In this document: positions 20,640 through 30,833 of the stretch, piece after piece
Position numbering within the stretch: the first letter of the stretch is position 1
Layout: each line of letters starts with the position of its first letter
Assembly (NCBI RefSeq): GCF_000497045.1
Contig: NW_015961950.1
Location: 440,553 to 504,552, forward strand
From: Kalmanozyma brasiliensis GHG001
Lineage: Eukaryota; Basidiomycota; Ustilaginomycetes; Ustilaginales
Direction of reading: 5' to 3'
Length of the DNA stretch: 64,000 bases
Notes under the pieces: generated by a model
Seen by the model: only the letters and a program-made list of their open reading frames with translations
Told to the model about the DNA's origin: nothing
Database searches by the model: none
Translations under genes and position numbers: made by a program

Positions 20640-21464
20640 TCATCGAATGTATCTGCTCATAAACTTGCGATGGAAGTCGCTCCTGGTCAAATCATTGACG
20701 AACCCACTCCCTCCCTTTCCACCCGTATTACCTGCGGCGCCCGCCTGGTTCTTGAAGATCACGTCGTGATCCCATCGTTTGCGAACTGCGAAATCGCCCT
20801 CCTCGGCCTCCGTTGTTGTGGATGCGGCAGAGCCATGGAGGGCGTGTTGGAGGTTCAACAGGGGGTTTCCTTGGGCGATCTCTTGTTCGCGGGAAAGCTG
20901 GGTGGTCGAATCGGCAAGGGCGGACAGTCGGGCTTTTTCGGCGGCTCGTTCGGAGCGGATCTTTTCGAGTTCGCGGAGGAGGAGCGCTTGTTCGTCTTCG
21001 TCGCTGTCCTCGTCCGAATCGCTCTCGTCACCGTCGTCGCTCTCTTCCTTGATCTGACCAGCGGAGGGCGATTTCGACCGCTCCTTCCCCTCCTCATCGT
21101 CGTCGTCATCGTCGGAGGAGGAGTCGGCGTCAGAGTCCTTATCGAGCTCCAAGGCGGCCTGTATCGCCGCTCTCCTCTTCCCCTCCTCCCCCTCCACCTC
21201 CTCATCTGCTCGGGTTAGAGGCTCCAGCCCCTCTCTCGCCCTCTTGACGTTCCGCGCCGCCCACTCTGCACTCTCCAGCTCCCGCTTCAAATCCCGCCTC
21301 CCCCCACTCTCGCTTCCGGACGCCGTCGAAGAGGCTTGCGCAGGCGCACGAAACTTGAGCTTGGTATGCTGCGCAATGTCCTGCACGGTACGTTGGGCGG
21401 AGAGGTGCGCTTTGGATTCGCGTCCCTTGGCGGCGGCCCAGTTGGGTCGGTGGGCTGTGGACAT
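20640..21464 (-). CDS. CWC15: Pre-mRNA splicing factor Cwc15/Cwf15
   Basis: The protein has 274 residues from ATG 21464. The N terminus MSTAHRPNWAAAKGRE is the family signature, followed by LSAQRTVQDIAQHTKLKFR. The middle is a charged low-complexity region with a long Asp/Ser/Glu run (residues about 110-160) and a helix LLLRELEKIRSERAAEKARL. The conserved C terminus reads GNPLLNLQ, FAVRKRWDHDVIFKNQA and ends DFHRKFMSRYIR. Cwc15 is a component of the Prp19-associated/Cdc5 complex in the activated spliceosome, in the nucleus. S. pombe Cwf15 is of similar length. It ends 149 bp from the convergent phosphatase gene and shares a 404-bp upstream region with the FKBP gene. Confidence 0.95.
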   Translation of the reverse strand: MSTAHRPNWAAAKGRESKAHLSAQRTVQDIAQHTKLKFRAPAQASSTASGSESGGRRDLKRELESAEWAARNVKRAREGLEPLTRADEEVEGEEGKRRAAIQAALELDKDSDADSSSDDDDDDEEGKERSKSPSAGQIKEESDDGDESDSDEDSDEDEQALLLRELEKIRSERAAEKARLSALADSTTQLSREQEIAQGNPLLNLQHALHGSAASTTTEAEEGDFAVRKRWDHDVIFKNQAGAAGNTGGKGGSGFVNDLTRSDFHRKFMSRYIR

Positions 21465-21868
21465 AATTCAGCACGGGGCTTGCCAGCTTTCCGAGTGCGG
21501 GCACTGGATGTGACAGTTGGTGGAGCAGGATTTGTTCAACGGCCGGCAGCTTGCAAGGAGGAAAAGTGATGGGGTTTTGCACAAGTGTGGATCGCTGCGA
21601 TGTCGAATCAGATGGTAGTGCGACTGCGCTGGACGGAATAGCGTTGGATGGTAGTAGGATGGTTGAACGGATGGTGGTCGGATGATGCTTGTCCTAAGAT
21701 GATGTTCACCACCAAAAAAGTTCAAAATGCACCTGTGCAGCTTGCTAGGTGTGGAGAACCCCTTTCGGCCGGCAAGAAGGGTCCAACACTCCACGTAGCC
21801 CACATAAACTCCGCACAGACCCTTGAACCCGCTTCCTTCTTCCCCACCTTGCCCTTCCAACAACAAGA
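21465..21868. other. Divergent upstream region, CWC15 / FKBP2
   Basis: This 404-bp region separates two start codons and must contain both promoters. The half nearest the FKBP gene carries C-rich leader sequence (CTTCCCCACCTTGCCCTTCC). No other gene is seen. Confidence 0.5.
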
Positions 21869-22615
21869 ATGAAGTTCGCAACGCTCTCGATCGCCGCCGT
21901 CGCTATGGCCGCCGGTGTGGTGTCGGCCAACAGCGGTTTGCCGGACAAGCTGCAGGTCGGCGTCAAGTATCGTCCGGACAAGTGCGACGACAAGAGCCAC
22001 GCTGGCGACTTGCTAGCCATGTGAGTTCCCTCCCTACTTTCGATACGAAGAAGACATGGCTGATATAGGTTGTGGTGATGGCACAGGCACTACACTGGAA
22101 CGCTCGTAAGTAGCTCCTTTTCGAAAGTTGAGCGAGAGAAAAGAGAGAGATGCTGATGAATTCTGGACAAACAGGCGGACGGCACCAAGTTTGATTCCTC
22201 CCTCGACCGCGGTCAGCCCTTCGAGTTCACCCGTAAGCAACCCCCGATCCCCCTTCACCGTCCTCTCATTTCTCCGCCTCGTACTGACCCGTTCTGATAT
22301 CTTCTCTCCGCAACGCTCTGCCAGTGGGAGTGGGCCAAGTGATCAAAGGCTGGGACAAAGGTTTGCGCGACATGTGCGTGGGCGAGAAGCGCAAACTCAA
22401 GATTCCCCCCTCGGACGGATACGGCGCACGTGGTGCCGGTGGCACCATCCCCCCCAATGCGCACTTGATCTTCGAAGGTAAGCCCCTCCCCCTCCTTACC
22501 CTTCATTTACGGTACACATGCTGACCCAGGTTGACGTGGAACAGTCGAGTTGCTGGAGATCAAGGGTCCTCGAGCTGCCGCTGCTGCTGCAAAGAACGCT
22601 CATGGCGACCTTTGA
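21869..22615 (+). CDS. FPR2: FKBP-type peptidyl-prolyl isomerase of the ER (FKBP2-like), five exons
   Basis: The coding sequence is spliced: 21869-22020, 22087-22105, 22175-22232, 22325-22477 and 22545-22615, giving 150 residues. The introns are 66, 69, 92 and 67 nt, with donors GTGAGT, GTAAGT, GTAAGC and GTAAGC and branch-like TGCTGAT/TGCTGAC at 22151 and 22519. The product starts with a signal peptide ([20 protein letters not shown]), then [36 protein letters not shown], a hydrophobic pocket [20 protein letters not shown], and [20 protein letters not shown]. It ends in HGDL, a variant of the HDEL-type ER-retention signal. It should catalyse proline isomerisation in the ER lumen. Exon 2 is only 19 nt. 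In intron 4 an earlier AG (22529) would cause a stop, so the AG at 22544 is used. The stop is 42 bp from the convergent kinase gene. Confidence 0.93.
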
Positions 22616-22657
22616 AGCTCACATGCAATAAGAAGAGATGAACTCCATTGAAAAAGA

Positions 22658-23833
22658 CTAAAAATCGGGGAACAAATGACCCAAATTGTCCGGCAGATCC
22701 GTACGGTCGTATTCGGTGACATCGTTTTCCGGATACCTCTCGAACTGGCTACTATCACCATCGGCCGTAACGGTCGGCAGGTAGGGTGCGGGAATTTCGC
22801 GCCTGTACAGCCTATCCCAGTCGACTTCGGCGAACCACATGTGACCGAAGATGTCCTTGCTTCCACGACGAAGGTTTCCGTACCGTTTGGAGAGGTCGGC
22901 GGTGAGGAGGTTCTTGAGCAGATCTTTAACCCCAGTCTCGAAGTACGGTGGATATCGCACTTTGCATGCGATGATCTTCTCGTACAACTTGATCGGGTTT
23001 CCATCTTCCGTGAAGAAGGGTGGGTGACCGGCGAGCATTTCGTACAGCAGAACGCCGAGCGCCCACCAGTCCACCGACTTGTTGTATCCTTTACTGCTGA
23101 CAATCTCGGGCGCAAGGTAGTCCGGTGTACCACACAACGTCCAGGTGACATCCGGAACGTACTTCGCGAACCCAAAGTCCGTAATCTTGAGATGACCGTC
23201 CGCGGACAGCAGGATGTTTTCCGGTTTCAAGTCTCGATAGATGATGTTGTTCTGATGCAGGTAGTCGATGGCGAGCGCCACTTCGGCGGCGTAGAACTTG
23301 GCCACTGGGTGCGGGAATCGCTGTGACTTGCGCAAAAGCGTGAACAGCTCGCCACCAGGAACATAGTCCATGACCATATAGAGGAAGGTGGAATCCTTGA
23401 ACGTGCCCCAGAGGTTGACGAGGAAAGGGTGACGCACAATGGACAGGATGGCACGTTCGGAATTGGTGTGCTCGACCTGCTTCATCTTGACCACCTGCTC
23501 CTTGCGCAGCACCTTGATGGCGTAGAAGCGGTGGTTGTGGCGCGAGCGGACGAGATGGACACGACCGAAACTGCCCGTGCCTAGAGTGCGCTCGACGGCG
23601 AAATCGGCGAGCGCATAGCGACCGGACAATTTGCGTTGCTGAGCGGCGATGGCAAGTGGAAGCGAGGAGGAGCTGTAGGTGCCCGCCGAGTTGGCGCTGG
23701 CGACGTGGGCCGGTGCAGGCTGCTTGGCATCGGACGAGGGATGTGATGAGGATGCGCCCGCTGCTGCTGCGGCTGCGGCGACGGCAGCTTCGTGTGTAGC
23801 CGAGTAGTCGGCGGTTTGTGGAAGGGCGGCCAT
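22658..23833 (-). CDS. adr1: cAMP-dependent protein kinase catalytic subunit (Adr1-like)
   Basis: The protein has 391 residues from ATG 23833. An Ala/Ser-rich N terminus (1-70) precedes the kinase domain: glycine loop GTGSFGRV (85-92), Lys107 in [10 protein letters not shown], catalytic YRDLKPEN with Asp201, DFG at 219-221, and the activation loop [14 protein letters not shown] with the phospho-Thr equivalent at 232. The AGC C-terminal tail is present and ends in FPDF, a truncated hydrophobic motif typical of PKA. It phosphorylates Ser/Thr targets when cAMP releases the regulatory subunit. In smut fungi the PKA catalytic subunit Adr1 controls filamentation and virulence; assigning that name rests on family knowledge. 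The frame stays open for another 169 codons upstream without an ATG. The stop is 42 bp from the FKBP2 stop. Confidence 0.94.
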   Translation of the reverse strand: MAALPQTADYSATHEAAVAAAAAAAGASSSHPSSDAKQPAPAHVASANSAGTYSSSSLPLAIAAQQRKLSGRYALADFAVERTLGTGSFGRVHLVRSRHNHRFYAIKVLRKEQVVKMKQVEHTNSERAILSIVRHPFLVNLWGTFKDSTFLYMVMDYVPGGELFTLLRKSQRFPHPVAKFYAAEVALAIDYLHQNNIIYRDLKPENILLSADGHLKITDFGFAKYVPDVTWTLCGTPDYLAPEIVSSKGYNKSVDWWALGVLLYEMLAGHPPFFTEDGNPIKLYEKIIACKVRYPPYFETGVKDLLKNLLTADLSKRYGNLRRGSKDIFGHMWFAEVDWDRLYRREIPAPYLPTVTADGDSSQFERYPENDVTEYDRTDLPDNLGHLFPDF

Positions 23834-25465
23834 GTTTAAAGTAGGCGTGGGGCTGGTGGAGAGCTGGAGGAGAGGATCCTTTTCCAGGTCCGTGAGGATG
23901 TGAAGGGGCGAGCTGGCCGAATTGGCGTGGTGAGACGGAGCAAGTGGAGAGAGGCGGGAAGCGTTTTGCTTTGTAGGGAGAGGGGCCGATTCGAGATCGC
24001 CGGAAGCCTTTCGTTTGATGACGGTCACGATGGCGGCAATGTGATCCAGAGGTGGGAGTGTGCAAAGATCAAGACTGTGAGAAGGAAGACCAGGATGATC
24101 TCGATCGGCTCGAGCTTGTGAGATGGCTAGCGCGAACGATTGGGATGCGGAGGGTTGAATGTTTCCAGCGGTGGAAAGCGATAGAGGGTATCCGCGGTCG
24201 AGGTGAAGGAATGGTGATGGTGGTGGTGATTGCGGAAGCTTGCAAGATGGAGTGAAGATCAAAGCTTGAGCTACGAAGACAGACAGGATTGAGAATGAAG
24301 ATGAGGAGAGAGAGAGAGAGGGTGAGCAAACAGCGCCCAAGGCCGAAATGAGAAATGACTGAATGAAGACCGTGCGAGCTTGTCAAAGTTGGTTGGCGTC
24401 TCTATCTAACCTCGAAAATGCCCCCAATTGGGTCTAAAATGTCGGGTGCTTGGCTGGATGGCTGGCTGGCTGCCTGCCTCGCTTCCCAAATGGACTGTGC
24501 GGCTAGAAAGCGCTGCAATTTCAATTTTACCATTCACCGTCCTTTGGCTCCGCTTTTGGCAGATGCAATTGCAACAGCCTCGAGCCGCTTTTGTTCTGCC
24601 AAATTGGCCTTCTTGCAGCTGTCAATCCATCGCCGTCGTGTCAGTGATCCGTACCTCGTCCATACGACGTTCAGATGAAAGGTGCTCTGCTCTCCGTCAC
24701 TGTCCAAGCTGCTGCAATCGAACGCAAGCAATAGCTTCAGCGATGACACGGAATGCGCCAACCGCAAGACCCAAATTGCTAGCGAGAAACACGGTCTGAA
24801 AGCCTCATTTCTGGCCAACATAAAATGCAGCTGCACAGCGCGACAGAGAAGCGCGCCACGAATACTCGACCGCATCCATCTGAAGCAGCTGCAGATGCCA
24901 ATTCTCGCTTAGAACAACGCTATGCCGTGGCTTGCTCAACTTGCCGCCGAAAGCGGATAACACTGCGCACGCGCCATATGCTTGTCTGACAGACCTCTCA
25001 GCACGACCTGCTGATGTATACAAGCGATTGCGATGGCGTACAAGCCAAACCTTCAGGTGTAAACACACAGCTGGTCTCACAACTTGATGATGAGCGAAGT
25101 TCTTTGTCCTTTGTTAGACCCTGTCTTCAACTCCTCTATCAGGATATTGAACAGGGTCGAGGTCGGCTCCGCGAATCGCGCATTCGCCTCCACACCTTCG
25201 CAATCACGATTGCCCACCCACCGTGCACCGCCCGCTTCCTACCTTTTTGAAGTGATCGCTCCATCAGGACAAGGCGGCATCACGGTCATCCCAAACCCTC
25301 GGCAAGATTCATACCGAGGAGCAGCACAGCGCCATCAGCGAGTAGCGTTCTGCCAGGACGAGTCGAACATCAAGCATCAGCTAGGCCTCTGCGATCAGCT
25401 GCTTGATCCATCCATCCATTTCAACACCCTCGTCCACCTCAGCAAAGGCTTCGCTCTTCTCAGAC
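23834..25465. other. 1.6-kb divergent upstream region, PKA catalytic subunit / Vps68-like gene
   Basis: No other gene is supported. On the minus strand the kinase frame remains open to about 24340 without an ATG and partly reads as protein-like sequence. A GA repeat lies at 24306-24320. The remainder shows only short open frames without domains. The long upstream region would fit a regulated signalling gene. Confidence 0.45.
24306..24320. repeat. GA dinucleotide repeat
   Basis: Seven to eight GA units lie about 475 bp upstream of the kinase ATG (CT repeat on the coding strand), probably in its leader or promoter. Similar short GA runs recur in other upstream regions of this window (for example near 49120 and 57888). 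Confidence 0.6.
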
Positions 25466-26062
25466 ATGTCGCTTCCAAGACGATCCTACGATCCAAGGCG
25501 GGTATGCCTCATTCCGCTTCCGCAACTTCCCGCCTTCATCCAGACGAGCAAGCGCCAATTCGGCATCTACCTCTCCGGTGCGCTCTTCGCTCTCGGCTGG
25601 TGGTTCTTCCTCGATGCCACCATCATCTCGTCCATGCGTCGTCGCGTGCCCAAAGATCCCACTGTCCCCTACGAACCACCAGCGACCTACATCACTTTCG
25701 CCGACTGGGTACCTGGTCTCTGCGGCACACTCGGCATGGTCGTCGTCAACCTCATCGACAAGCAGCACCTCACCGACGTCGGCGCCGCCTTCTCCTTTGG
25801 CGGCGGAGGCGGCTTCTCGGGTGACAGCGTCCAGTGGAGAGCAAGACTGTTCCTGTTCATCGGATTCGCATTGATGGCTGGCGGCTTGGCGGGGAGTATC
25901 ACCGTTCTCACCGTGAAGTACCTCGTGCCCTACCTGCCAGAGGGATACGAGTACTATGGCGTAGCAAACGTGGTGCAGAACGCTTGCATCATGTTTTCGA
26001 CAGTGCTGCTGTGGTTGAGCCAGAACACCGAGAGCGAGTACGAGTACAACTTGACGCTCTGA
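25466..26062 (+). CDS. VPS68: Vps68/TMEM50-like four-pass membrane protein (UPF0220 family)
   Basis: The protein has 198 residues from ATG 25466 (MSLPRRSYDPRRVCLIPLPQ). There are four hydrophobic segments, at about 33-54 (FGIYLSGALFALGWWFFLDA), 82-98, 126-150 (ARLFLFIGFALMAGGLAGSI) and 164-184. The ALGWWFFLDA...TFADWVPGLCGTLGMVVVNLID and RLFLFIGFALMAGG elements are characteristic of TMEM50/UPF0220 proteins. Yeast Vps68 works with Vps55 in late-endosome to vacuole traffic, so an endosomal role is the family-based inference. Glycine run GGGGGF (112-117) sits in a loop. The length matches the family. Confidence 0.88.
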   Translation: MSLPRRSYDPRRVCLIPLPQLPAFIQTSKRQFGIYLSGALFALGWWFFLDATIISSMRRRVPKDPTVPYEPPATYITFADWVPGLCGTLGMVVVNLIDKQHLTDVGAAFSFGGGGGFSGDSVQWRARLFLFIGFALMAGGLAGSITVLTVKYLVPYLPEGYEYYGVANVVQNACIMFSTVLLWLSQNTESEYEYNLTL

Positions 26063-26553
26063 TGCCGGTCAAGACAGCGTAGGATGCGATAGCTTGGATG
26101 CGGGACTCCCGAAAGAGCCCAGATCAGCGCAGGATGCCACATCTTGTGCCACTGCGACCACCTACTCTCGATCGACTTGACCCCTGCTAGACCTCCCATT
26201 TGCATGTACATCACATCATCTGTTCTCCGTTCTCGTCTTCCTGTCACGGCAATTCATCGTCTTTGAAACACAATGTTCGCGATAGGCTGGCGGACCTCGC
26301 AGCCGCCGACCTTCGAGCTGTGACAATCCCAAGAGAGGGGTGCTCGAGTCGCTTTCGATGATGAGATTGCTGTAGCGTCAAAAGGGCCAGTGTATGCGAC
26401 ATCGTTGAAGGGTGATTCGGGTCTTGTCTCGCGGCTTTGCATCGTGCGGCGAGAAAGCTGGAATTGACGGCCGAGCCAAAATGTGAGAATTGCCCGGCTA
26501 TTCGCACGTCCCCTCTCCTTGACTCACTTCCACCATCTGCTCACCTGTGCACC
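26063..26553. other. Intergenic region between VPS68 and the ketopantoate reductase gene
   Basis: These 491 bp contain the 3' flank of VPS68 and the promoter of the next codirectional gene. No coding or RNA feature is evident. Confidence 0.45.
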
Positions 26554-27630
26554 ATGAGCAAGCCAGTGCACATCCTCATCGTGGGCGCTGGAGCCGTCGG
26601 CTGCTTCTATGCCTCCAAGCTTCACCAGACCCACTCGGAACGTCAGATCCTCGTCTCGCTCGTCTGTCGCTCCAACTACGCCGCTATCGCCGCCAACGGT
26701 GTTTCGCTCCAGACGCACTCGTTTGGCGACTACCACTTTACACCGCACAAAGTGTTCTCGTCGATCCCTGAGGCGGGTGAAGCGGGGATCGACTGGGACT
26801 ATGTGGTGGTGACGACGAAGGCGTTGCCGGATGTGACGAATGATGCGCACGACATTCGACCTGTGGTCAAGCGTGGGGTGGAGGGGAGCTGCATTGTTCT
26901 CATCCAGAATGGTGTGGGGATTGAGGAGGTGCATCGTGTGGCGTATGGGGAGAACCCGATTGTGTCTGCGGTGACCGTGATTAGCGCGGAGCAGATCAAA
27001 CACGGCGTCATCAAGCAGAATCGATGGACGAGGATCACCATGGGCACGTACACCAATGGTCAGGCCAAACCCAACTCTCTCCTCTCGGATTCCGCTTTGC
27101 TGTCCAAACTCACTTCAACGACAGACACCCACATCAAGAATCTTGTAGCATGGTTCAGCGCAACCGGCATCAAAGACGCCGAGTTCTCGCCCGAGCTCAG
27201 CCTCCAACAAACCCGATGGCACAAGCTGTGCATCAACGCATCCATGAACCCCTCCTCGGTCCTCTCCGGCGGAACCACCAACAGTCGCATGGCACTCGAC
27301 CCCGAACTTCGCACGCACCTCCGCGCATGTATGGACGAAATCTTTCTCACCGCACCAAAGATCTTGGGTATCGAGTTTGACGAGAAAAAGCACGCTAGCC
27401 CCGAACGCATCCTCAAGTCTACGGAGAGGAACACGAGCGGCAAACCGAGCATGTTGTTGGACTGGCAGGCGGGGAGACCGATGGAGTTGGAGGTCATTCT
27501 GGGAAACCCGTTAAGGATTGCCAGGAGGGATGGATGGGAGATGCCGAGGTTGCAGACGCTGTATGCGCTGTTGAAGATGGCGCAGGTGCGGAAGAGGGAA
27601 GATGCAGAGGGGGCAAAGGCAAAGTTGTAA
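26554..27630 (+). CDS. PAN5: 2-dehydropantoate 2-reductase (ketopantoate reductase)
   Basis: The protein has 358 residues from ATG 26554 (MSKPVHILIV). The Rossmann NADPH motif GAGAVG is at 11-16, followed by YVVVTTKALPDV (about 83-94) and LIQNGVGIEE (116-125). The catalytic region is RWHKLCINASMNPSSVL with Lys224 and Asn228. A C-terminal ApbA/PanE helical domain follows (SMLLDWQAGRPMELEVILGNPLR), including the conserved E in MELE. The enzyme reduces 2-dehydropantoate to pantoate in pantothenate and coenzyme A synthesis. Several fungi carry divergent paralogues of this family with other substrates, so the exact substrate is an inference. It is convergent with the GGPP synthase gene, 70 bp between stops. 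Confidence 0.87.
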   Translation: MSKPVHILIVGAGAVGCFYASKLHQTHSERQILVSLVCRSNYAAIAANGVSLQTHSFGDYHFTPHKVFSSIPEAGEAGIDWDYVVVTTKALPDVTNDAHDIRPVVKRGVEGSCIVLIQNGVGIEEVHRVAYGENPIVSAVTVISAEQIKHGVIKQNRWTRITMGTYTNGQAKPNSLLSDSALLSKLTSTTDTHIKNLVAWFSATGIKDAEFSPELSLQQTRWHKLCINASMNPSSVLSGGTTNSRMALDPELRTHLRACMDEIFLTAPKILGIEFDEKKHASPERILKSTERNTSGKPSMLLDWQAGRPMELEVILGNPLRIARRDGWEMPRLQTLYALLKMAQVRKREDAEGAKAKL

Positions 27631-27700
27631 CTCCACACACACAGGTTTCAATCTTTCTCGGAAGTATGCGATGTGTGATTGCCAATGAGGGATGGGTATG

Positions 27701-28888
27701 TTATGCAGACTGCCAACTGCTTTTGAGCGCCTCGAGAATGGCTTTGAGTCCCGGGTTGGGAATGCCAAGTTGATTCTCGAGGCGTTGGATCTCCTTTTGC
27801 GCCTGGGCGTACAAACGCTCGAGAACGTCGGTGGTGTACTCGAACGACTTTGTGACGTTGCGCATGTACGAGACGGCGTACTGTTTGGTGGCCAGATCCG
27901 TAGGTCGCTGTTTGAGCACGTTGAGGATCTGCCTGTTGCCTCCTGCGCCACTCTTTGCTTCGGTTGGATTTGGCGCATTGACTCCTGTCGCGGTTCCGCC
28001 TTTGCTGCTGCCACTCGAGACAGTGTCTCCGCTACTCGACCCGACACTCGCTCGAATCGAATGGATGATGGGAAAACTGAACTTGCCCTCCGTCAGATCC
28101 TCTGCAAAGCCCTTATTTTCTGCATACTTGCTGCTCTGCAGATTCATAAAGTCGTCCAGAATCTGAAAGAGCAGTCCGATCAGATTGACCACGGGTATCA
28201 AATCCGGAAAGCCCGTCGAGCGCGCCGAGGGAGATTGGGAGAGCATGAGCTTGACGGCGATCCGAAACAACCCCCCTGTTTTGTTGTTCACCATCTCGAC
28301 ATACTCCTCCTCCGTGGGACAGATGAGACTGTCTCTCCAGAGCAAGTCCATCCCCTGACCACGATGGAGATTGATCAGTTCGTCCACTACGAGCCGTTCC
28401 ACCGTTGTCTTTGCTATCGAGTTGCTGAGAGGTGGGGAGCTCGTTCCGCTGGTCGAGGCGTTCATGCTGAAAATCTCGCTGAAGACCAAAAAGTAGACGT
28501 AGTTGGCGGTGTTGATCGTTTGAGGAACACCGTAGATCTTGTGTGCGACAGGAATGCCACGACGTAAGTCGGAATTGTCCTCGACGTCGTCCATGAGCAA
28601 GCTCGCGGTGTGGAGCATGCGCACGACGTTGCAGATCGCATCGAGCTTTCGAGGAGGTACGACGAGCCAGACGTTGAACGCCTCGATGAGCTTCGTGCGC
28701 ACTTCCTTGCCCGGATTGGCGTCCAGATAGGTGTACGGCTCGAGGATGGCGGTTTCTTTGTCCGCCGGCCAGGTAGGCGGCGTGGAGAGATGGGAGAGCA
28801 TCGAGTCGTACCATGATGCTTCGCCGCCGCGGGTGGAGGAGGGGGTGGAGGAGAGGTTGGCGACCGATGGACCCGGTTCGGCTGACAT
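27701..28888 (-). CDS. BTS1: Geranylgeranyl diphosphate synthase
   Basis: The protein has 395 residues from ATG 28888. Trans-prenyltransferase hallmarks are intact: [10 protein letters not shown] (56-64), the first Asp-rich motif DDVED at 100-104 followed by [45 protein letters not shown] and the second Asp-rich motif DDFMN at 245-249, then [15 protein letters not shown]. The residues before the first motif (HTASLLM) are those of eukaryotic type III GGPP synthases, so the product should be C20 geranylgeranyl diphosphate for protein prenylation and isoprenoids. A Ser/Gly-rich insertion at about 281-318 interrupts the C-terminal part just after [10 protein letters not shown]. The gene shares a 483-bp upstream region with RPB8. 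Confidence 0.94.
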   Translation of the reverse strand: MSAEPGPSVANLSSTPSSTRGGEASWYDSMLSHLSTPPTWPADKETAILEPYTYLDANPGKEVRTKLIEAFNVWLVVPPRKLDAICNVVRMLHTASLLMDDVEDNSDLRRGIPVAHKIYGVPQTINTANYVYFLVFSEIFSMNASTSGTSSPPLSNSIAKTTVERLVVDELINLHRGQGMDLLWRDSLICPTEEEYVEMVNNKTGGLFRIAVKLMLSQSPSARSTGFPDLIPVVNLIGLLFQILDDFMNLQSSKYAENKGFAEDLTEGKFSFPIIHSIRASVGSSSGDTVSSGSSKGGTATGVNAPNPTEAKSGAGGNRQILNVLKQRPTDLATKQYAVSYMRNVTKSFEYTTDVLERLYAQAQKEIQRLENQLGIPNPGLKAILEALKSSWQSA

Positions 28889-29371
28889 GGTGCCGCGAAA
28901 TTGGAGTCAAAAACCGTTGTGACGATGATGGTGGTGTTGGGGGCAGGTTGGTGCACGCCTGCAAGGACGGTGTAAGATGATGATGACGAGCAACGGTGGT
29001 TGAAATTGACCGGAAGAGGGGTTTGTCTAGCCGCCGATTCAGAGCAGCCTGTCAGCGTACAAGCCAGACGGCCAATTCAGGGTCTTGGACGGTAAGCACA
29101 GCCGAGGCTCAGCTTCCTGTGCCAGCTGCGCCCGATTCAAAGAGGCCGATCTGACACAAACTGTGCGAGTTCCGAGAAATCTGCGCAAATTCTCAGGAAG
29201 AATCCAACGAGTCGACCATCTCGACCGCTCATCACCATTGATCACGACCATCCACCAACCCGCCCATCGCATATCCACCCTTCGAACGATTGTTCACGAC
29301 AGCGTCGCTCCGAACAACCAAGGCCTCAACCTCATCATCAGCATCCGACTGCACCGGCACATACTCCAAAG
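28889..29371. other. Divergent upstream region, GGPP synthase / RPB8
   Basis: The 483 bp between the two start codons carry both promoters. No extra gene is visible. The RPB8 side is CA-rich (CACCAACCCGCCCATCGCA). Confidence 0.5.
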
Positions 29372-29977
29372 ATGGATCCCACCAACCTCTTCGACACGCA
29401 ATTTGTCGTCAACCAGATTGACCCAGATGGAAAGAAGTTTGATCGAGGTGCGTATGCCCCAAGGGGCAACCCGACACAAACGTCCTTTTAAGGAATGTCG
29501 TCGTCGCTACATTGATGCCACGGACCTCTAAGCTGACTTCTATCTTCCTTCCTTCTCCCTGCAGTCTCGCGAATCATCGCATCATCACCATCACTCGAGA
29601 TGACGCTCTCGATCGACATTGCGACCGATGTCTGGCCCGTTTCAGAAGGACAGCAGCTCACATTCCAACTTGCATCGACGCTGAAAAAGGAGACAGCAGC
29701 AAGCAAGCTCGCAGACGGCGCCGACGGTGAGACGCAGGATGCAGCATCGCAGGCGGCAGAACGCGACGCATGGAGGCTCGACCAGCCCGGCAACGGCGGC
29801 ATTGCGGACGACTTTGACTACGTCATGTTCGGCAAGATCTACCGATACGACGAGAAGGTGGCTGATGAGGTGACGGTGTACGGGTCCTTTGGCGGACTGA
29901 TGATGGCGCTTACGGGTAACTTCAGGCATATGAGCAACATTACCATTGGGTCCAATGTGTACTTGCTCATGCGCTGA
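29372..29977 (+). CDS. RPB8: DNA-directed RNA polymerases I, II and III subunit Rpb8, two exons
   Basis: Exons are 29372-29447 and 29565-29977; the 117-nt intron has donor GTGCGT, a branch-like GCTGAC at 29532 and acceptor CTGCAG. The joined 162-residue product starts MDPTNLFDTQFVVNQIDPDG, crosses the junction as KKFDRVSRI, continues SLEMTLSIDIATDVWPV, then DDFDYVMFGKIYRYD, and ends with GGLMMALTGNFRHM and IGSNVYLLMR, all conserved in Rpb8. It is a shared structural subunit of the three nuclear RNA polymerases. Compared with the 146-residue yeast protein there is a slightly longer, Ala/Asp-rich loop (about residues 75-100), the position where Rpb8 is usually variable. Confidence 0.95.
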
Positions 29978-30833
29978 GCGCGGGGACATGGTGGTGGACG
30001 GCTCTGCGGTCGGACTGGAGGAGTACGAGCGCCGTCTTCATTCTCCTTGTCTCTCGGTTTCGCTCAGCGGATGGGAGGGCCCTTCACGCAAGGGCATCCG
30101 CTCACTTTGTCAGAGGCGATGGGTAAGGTAGCGCACTGCGTCCATCTTACTCTGCTGACGATCGACCAGAGCATCGGGCGACCAAGACGAGACCTGCATT
30201 GCCCTACACCTCATCCATTGTTACCTCCTCGCCTTCACCTTGACAATCAGGTCGCCATTTCTGTGCCCTTTTTCTTGCACCCTTTTCCCAGCCTCTTCGA
30301 AGTCTCACCTGTACTTTTAGCCATCTGCTGTCTGCGTAACTCGTTCTTCATACACTTTGCTAGACTGCAAAGACATGGCCCGGAAGTCCACGAGAGGCTG
30401 AACAGCGATTCGCGATGTATCTGTGCACTGAGCTCTGCGGTGTAGCGCGAGAGGTAAAGGCTGGGTGCTGTGAGGGTGTGGGCCCACGTTCCAGTAAGAC
30501 GGGAAACCTTTTTTTTCAGGTGTTCTTCTCAGCTGACAAGTCAAAGTGTTGGTCCAGACCAAAACGCGCACATGCACACCGCAAACAGGCACACTGGTGT
30601 GGCTAAATAGAGCGCGCTGTCGGAGCACAGACTCTCGGACTCCTCAACAGCGTGTCTCGACCCCGTGCTCGGCCATCACCATCCCTCTTGCTGTTGCTCT
30701 CTCACTCTTCCCAACTTACTGTCATCAACTGCCTCTACTCTCGACTCACATCATGCGATCACTCTTATAATACCTCTCATCGTCCGATAGCAAGGCGACA
30801 TCGATCACGCGCACGGCTTCGTGCAAACCCACC
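29978..30833. other. Intergenic region RPB8 to the PMR1-type ATPase
   Basis: These 856 bp contain the RPB8 3' flank and the ATPase promoter and leader. A run of eight T followed by CAG (30509-30519) looks like a 3' splice site and may mark a 5'-UTR intron. A TATAATA element is at about 30766. No coding gene is supported. Confidence 0.45.
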
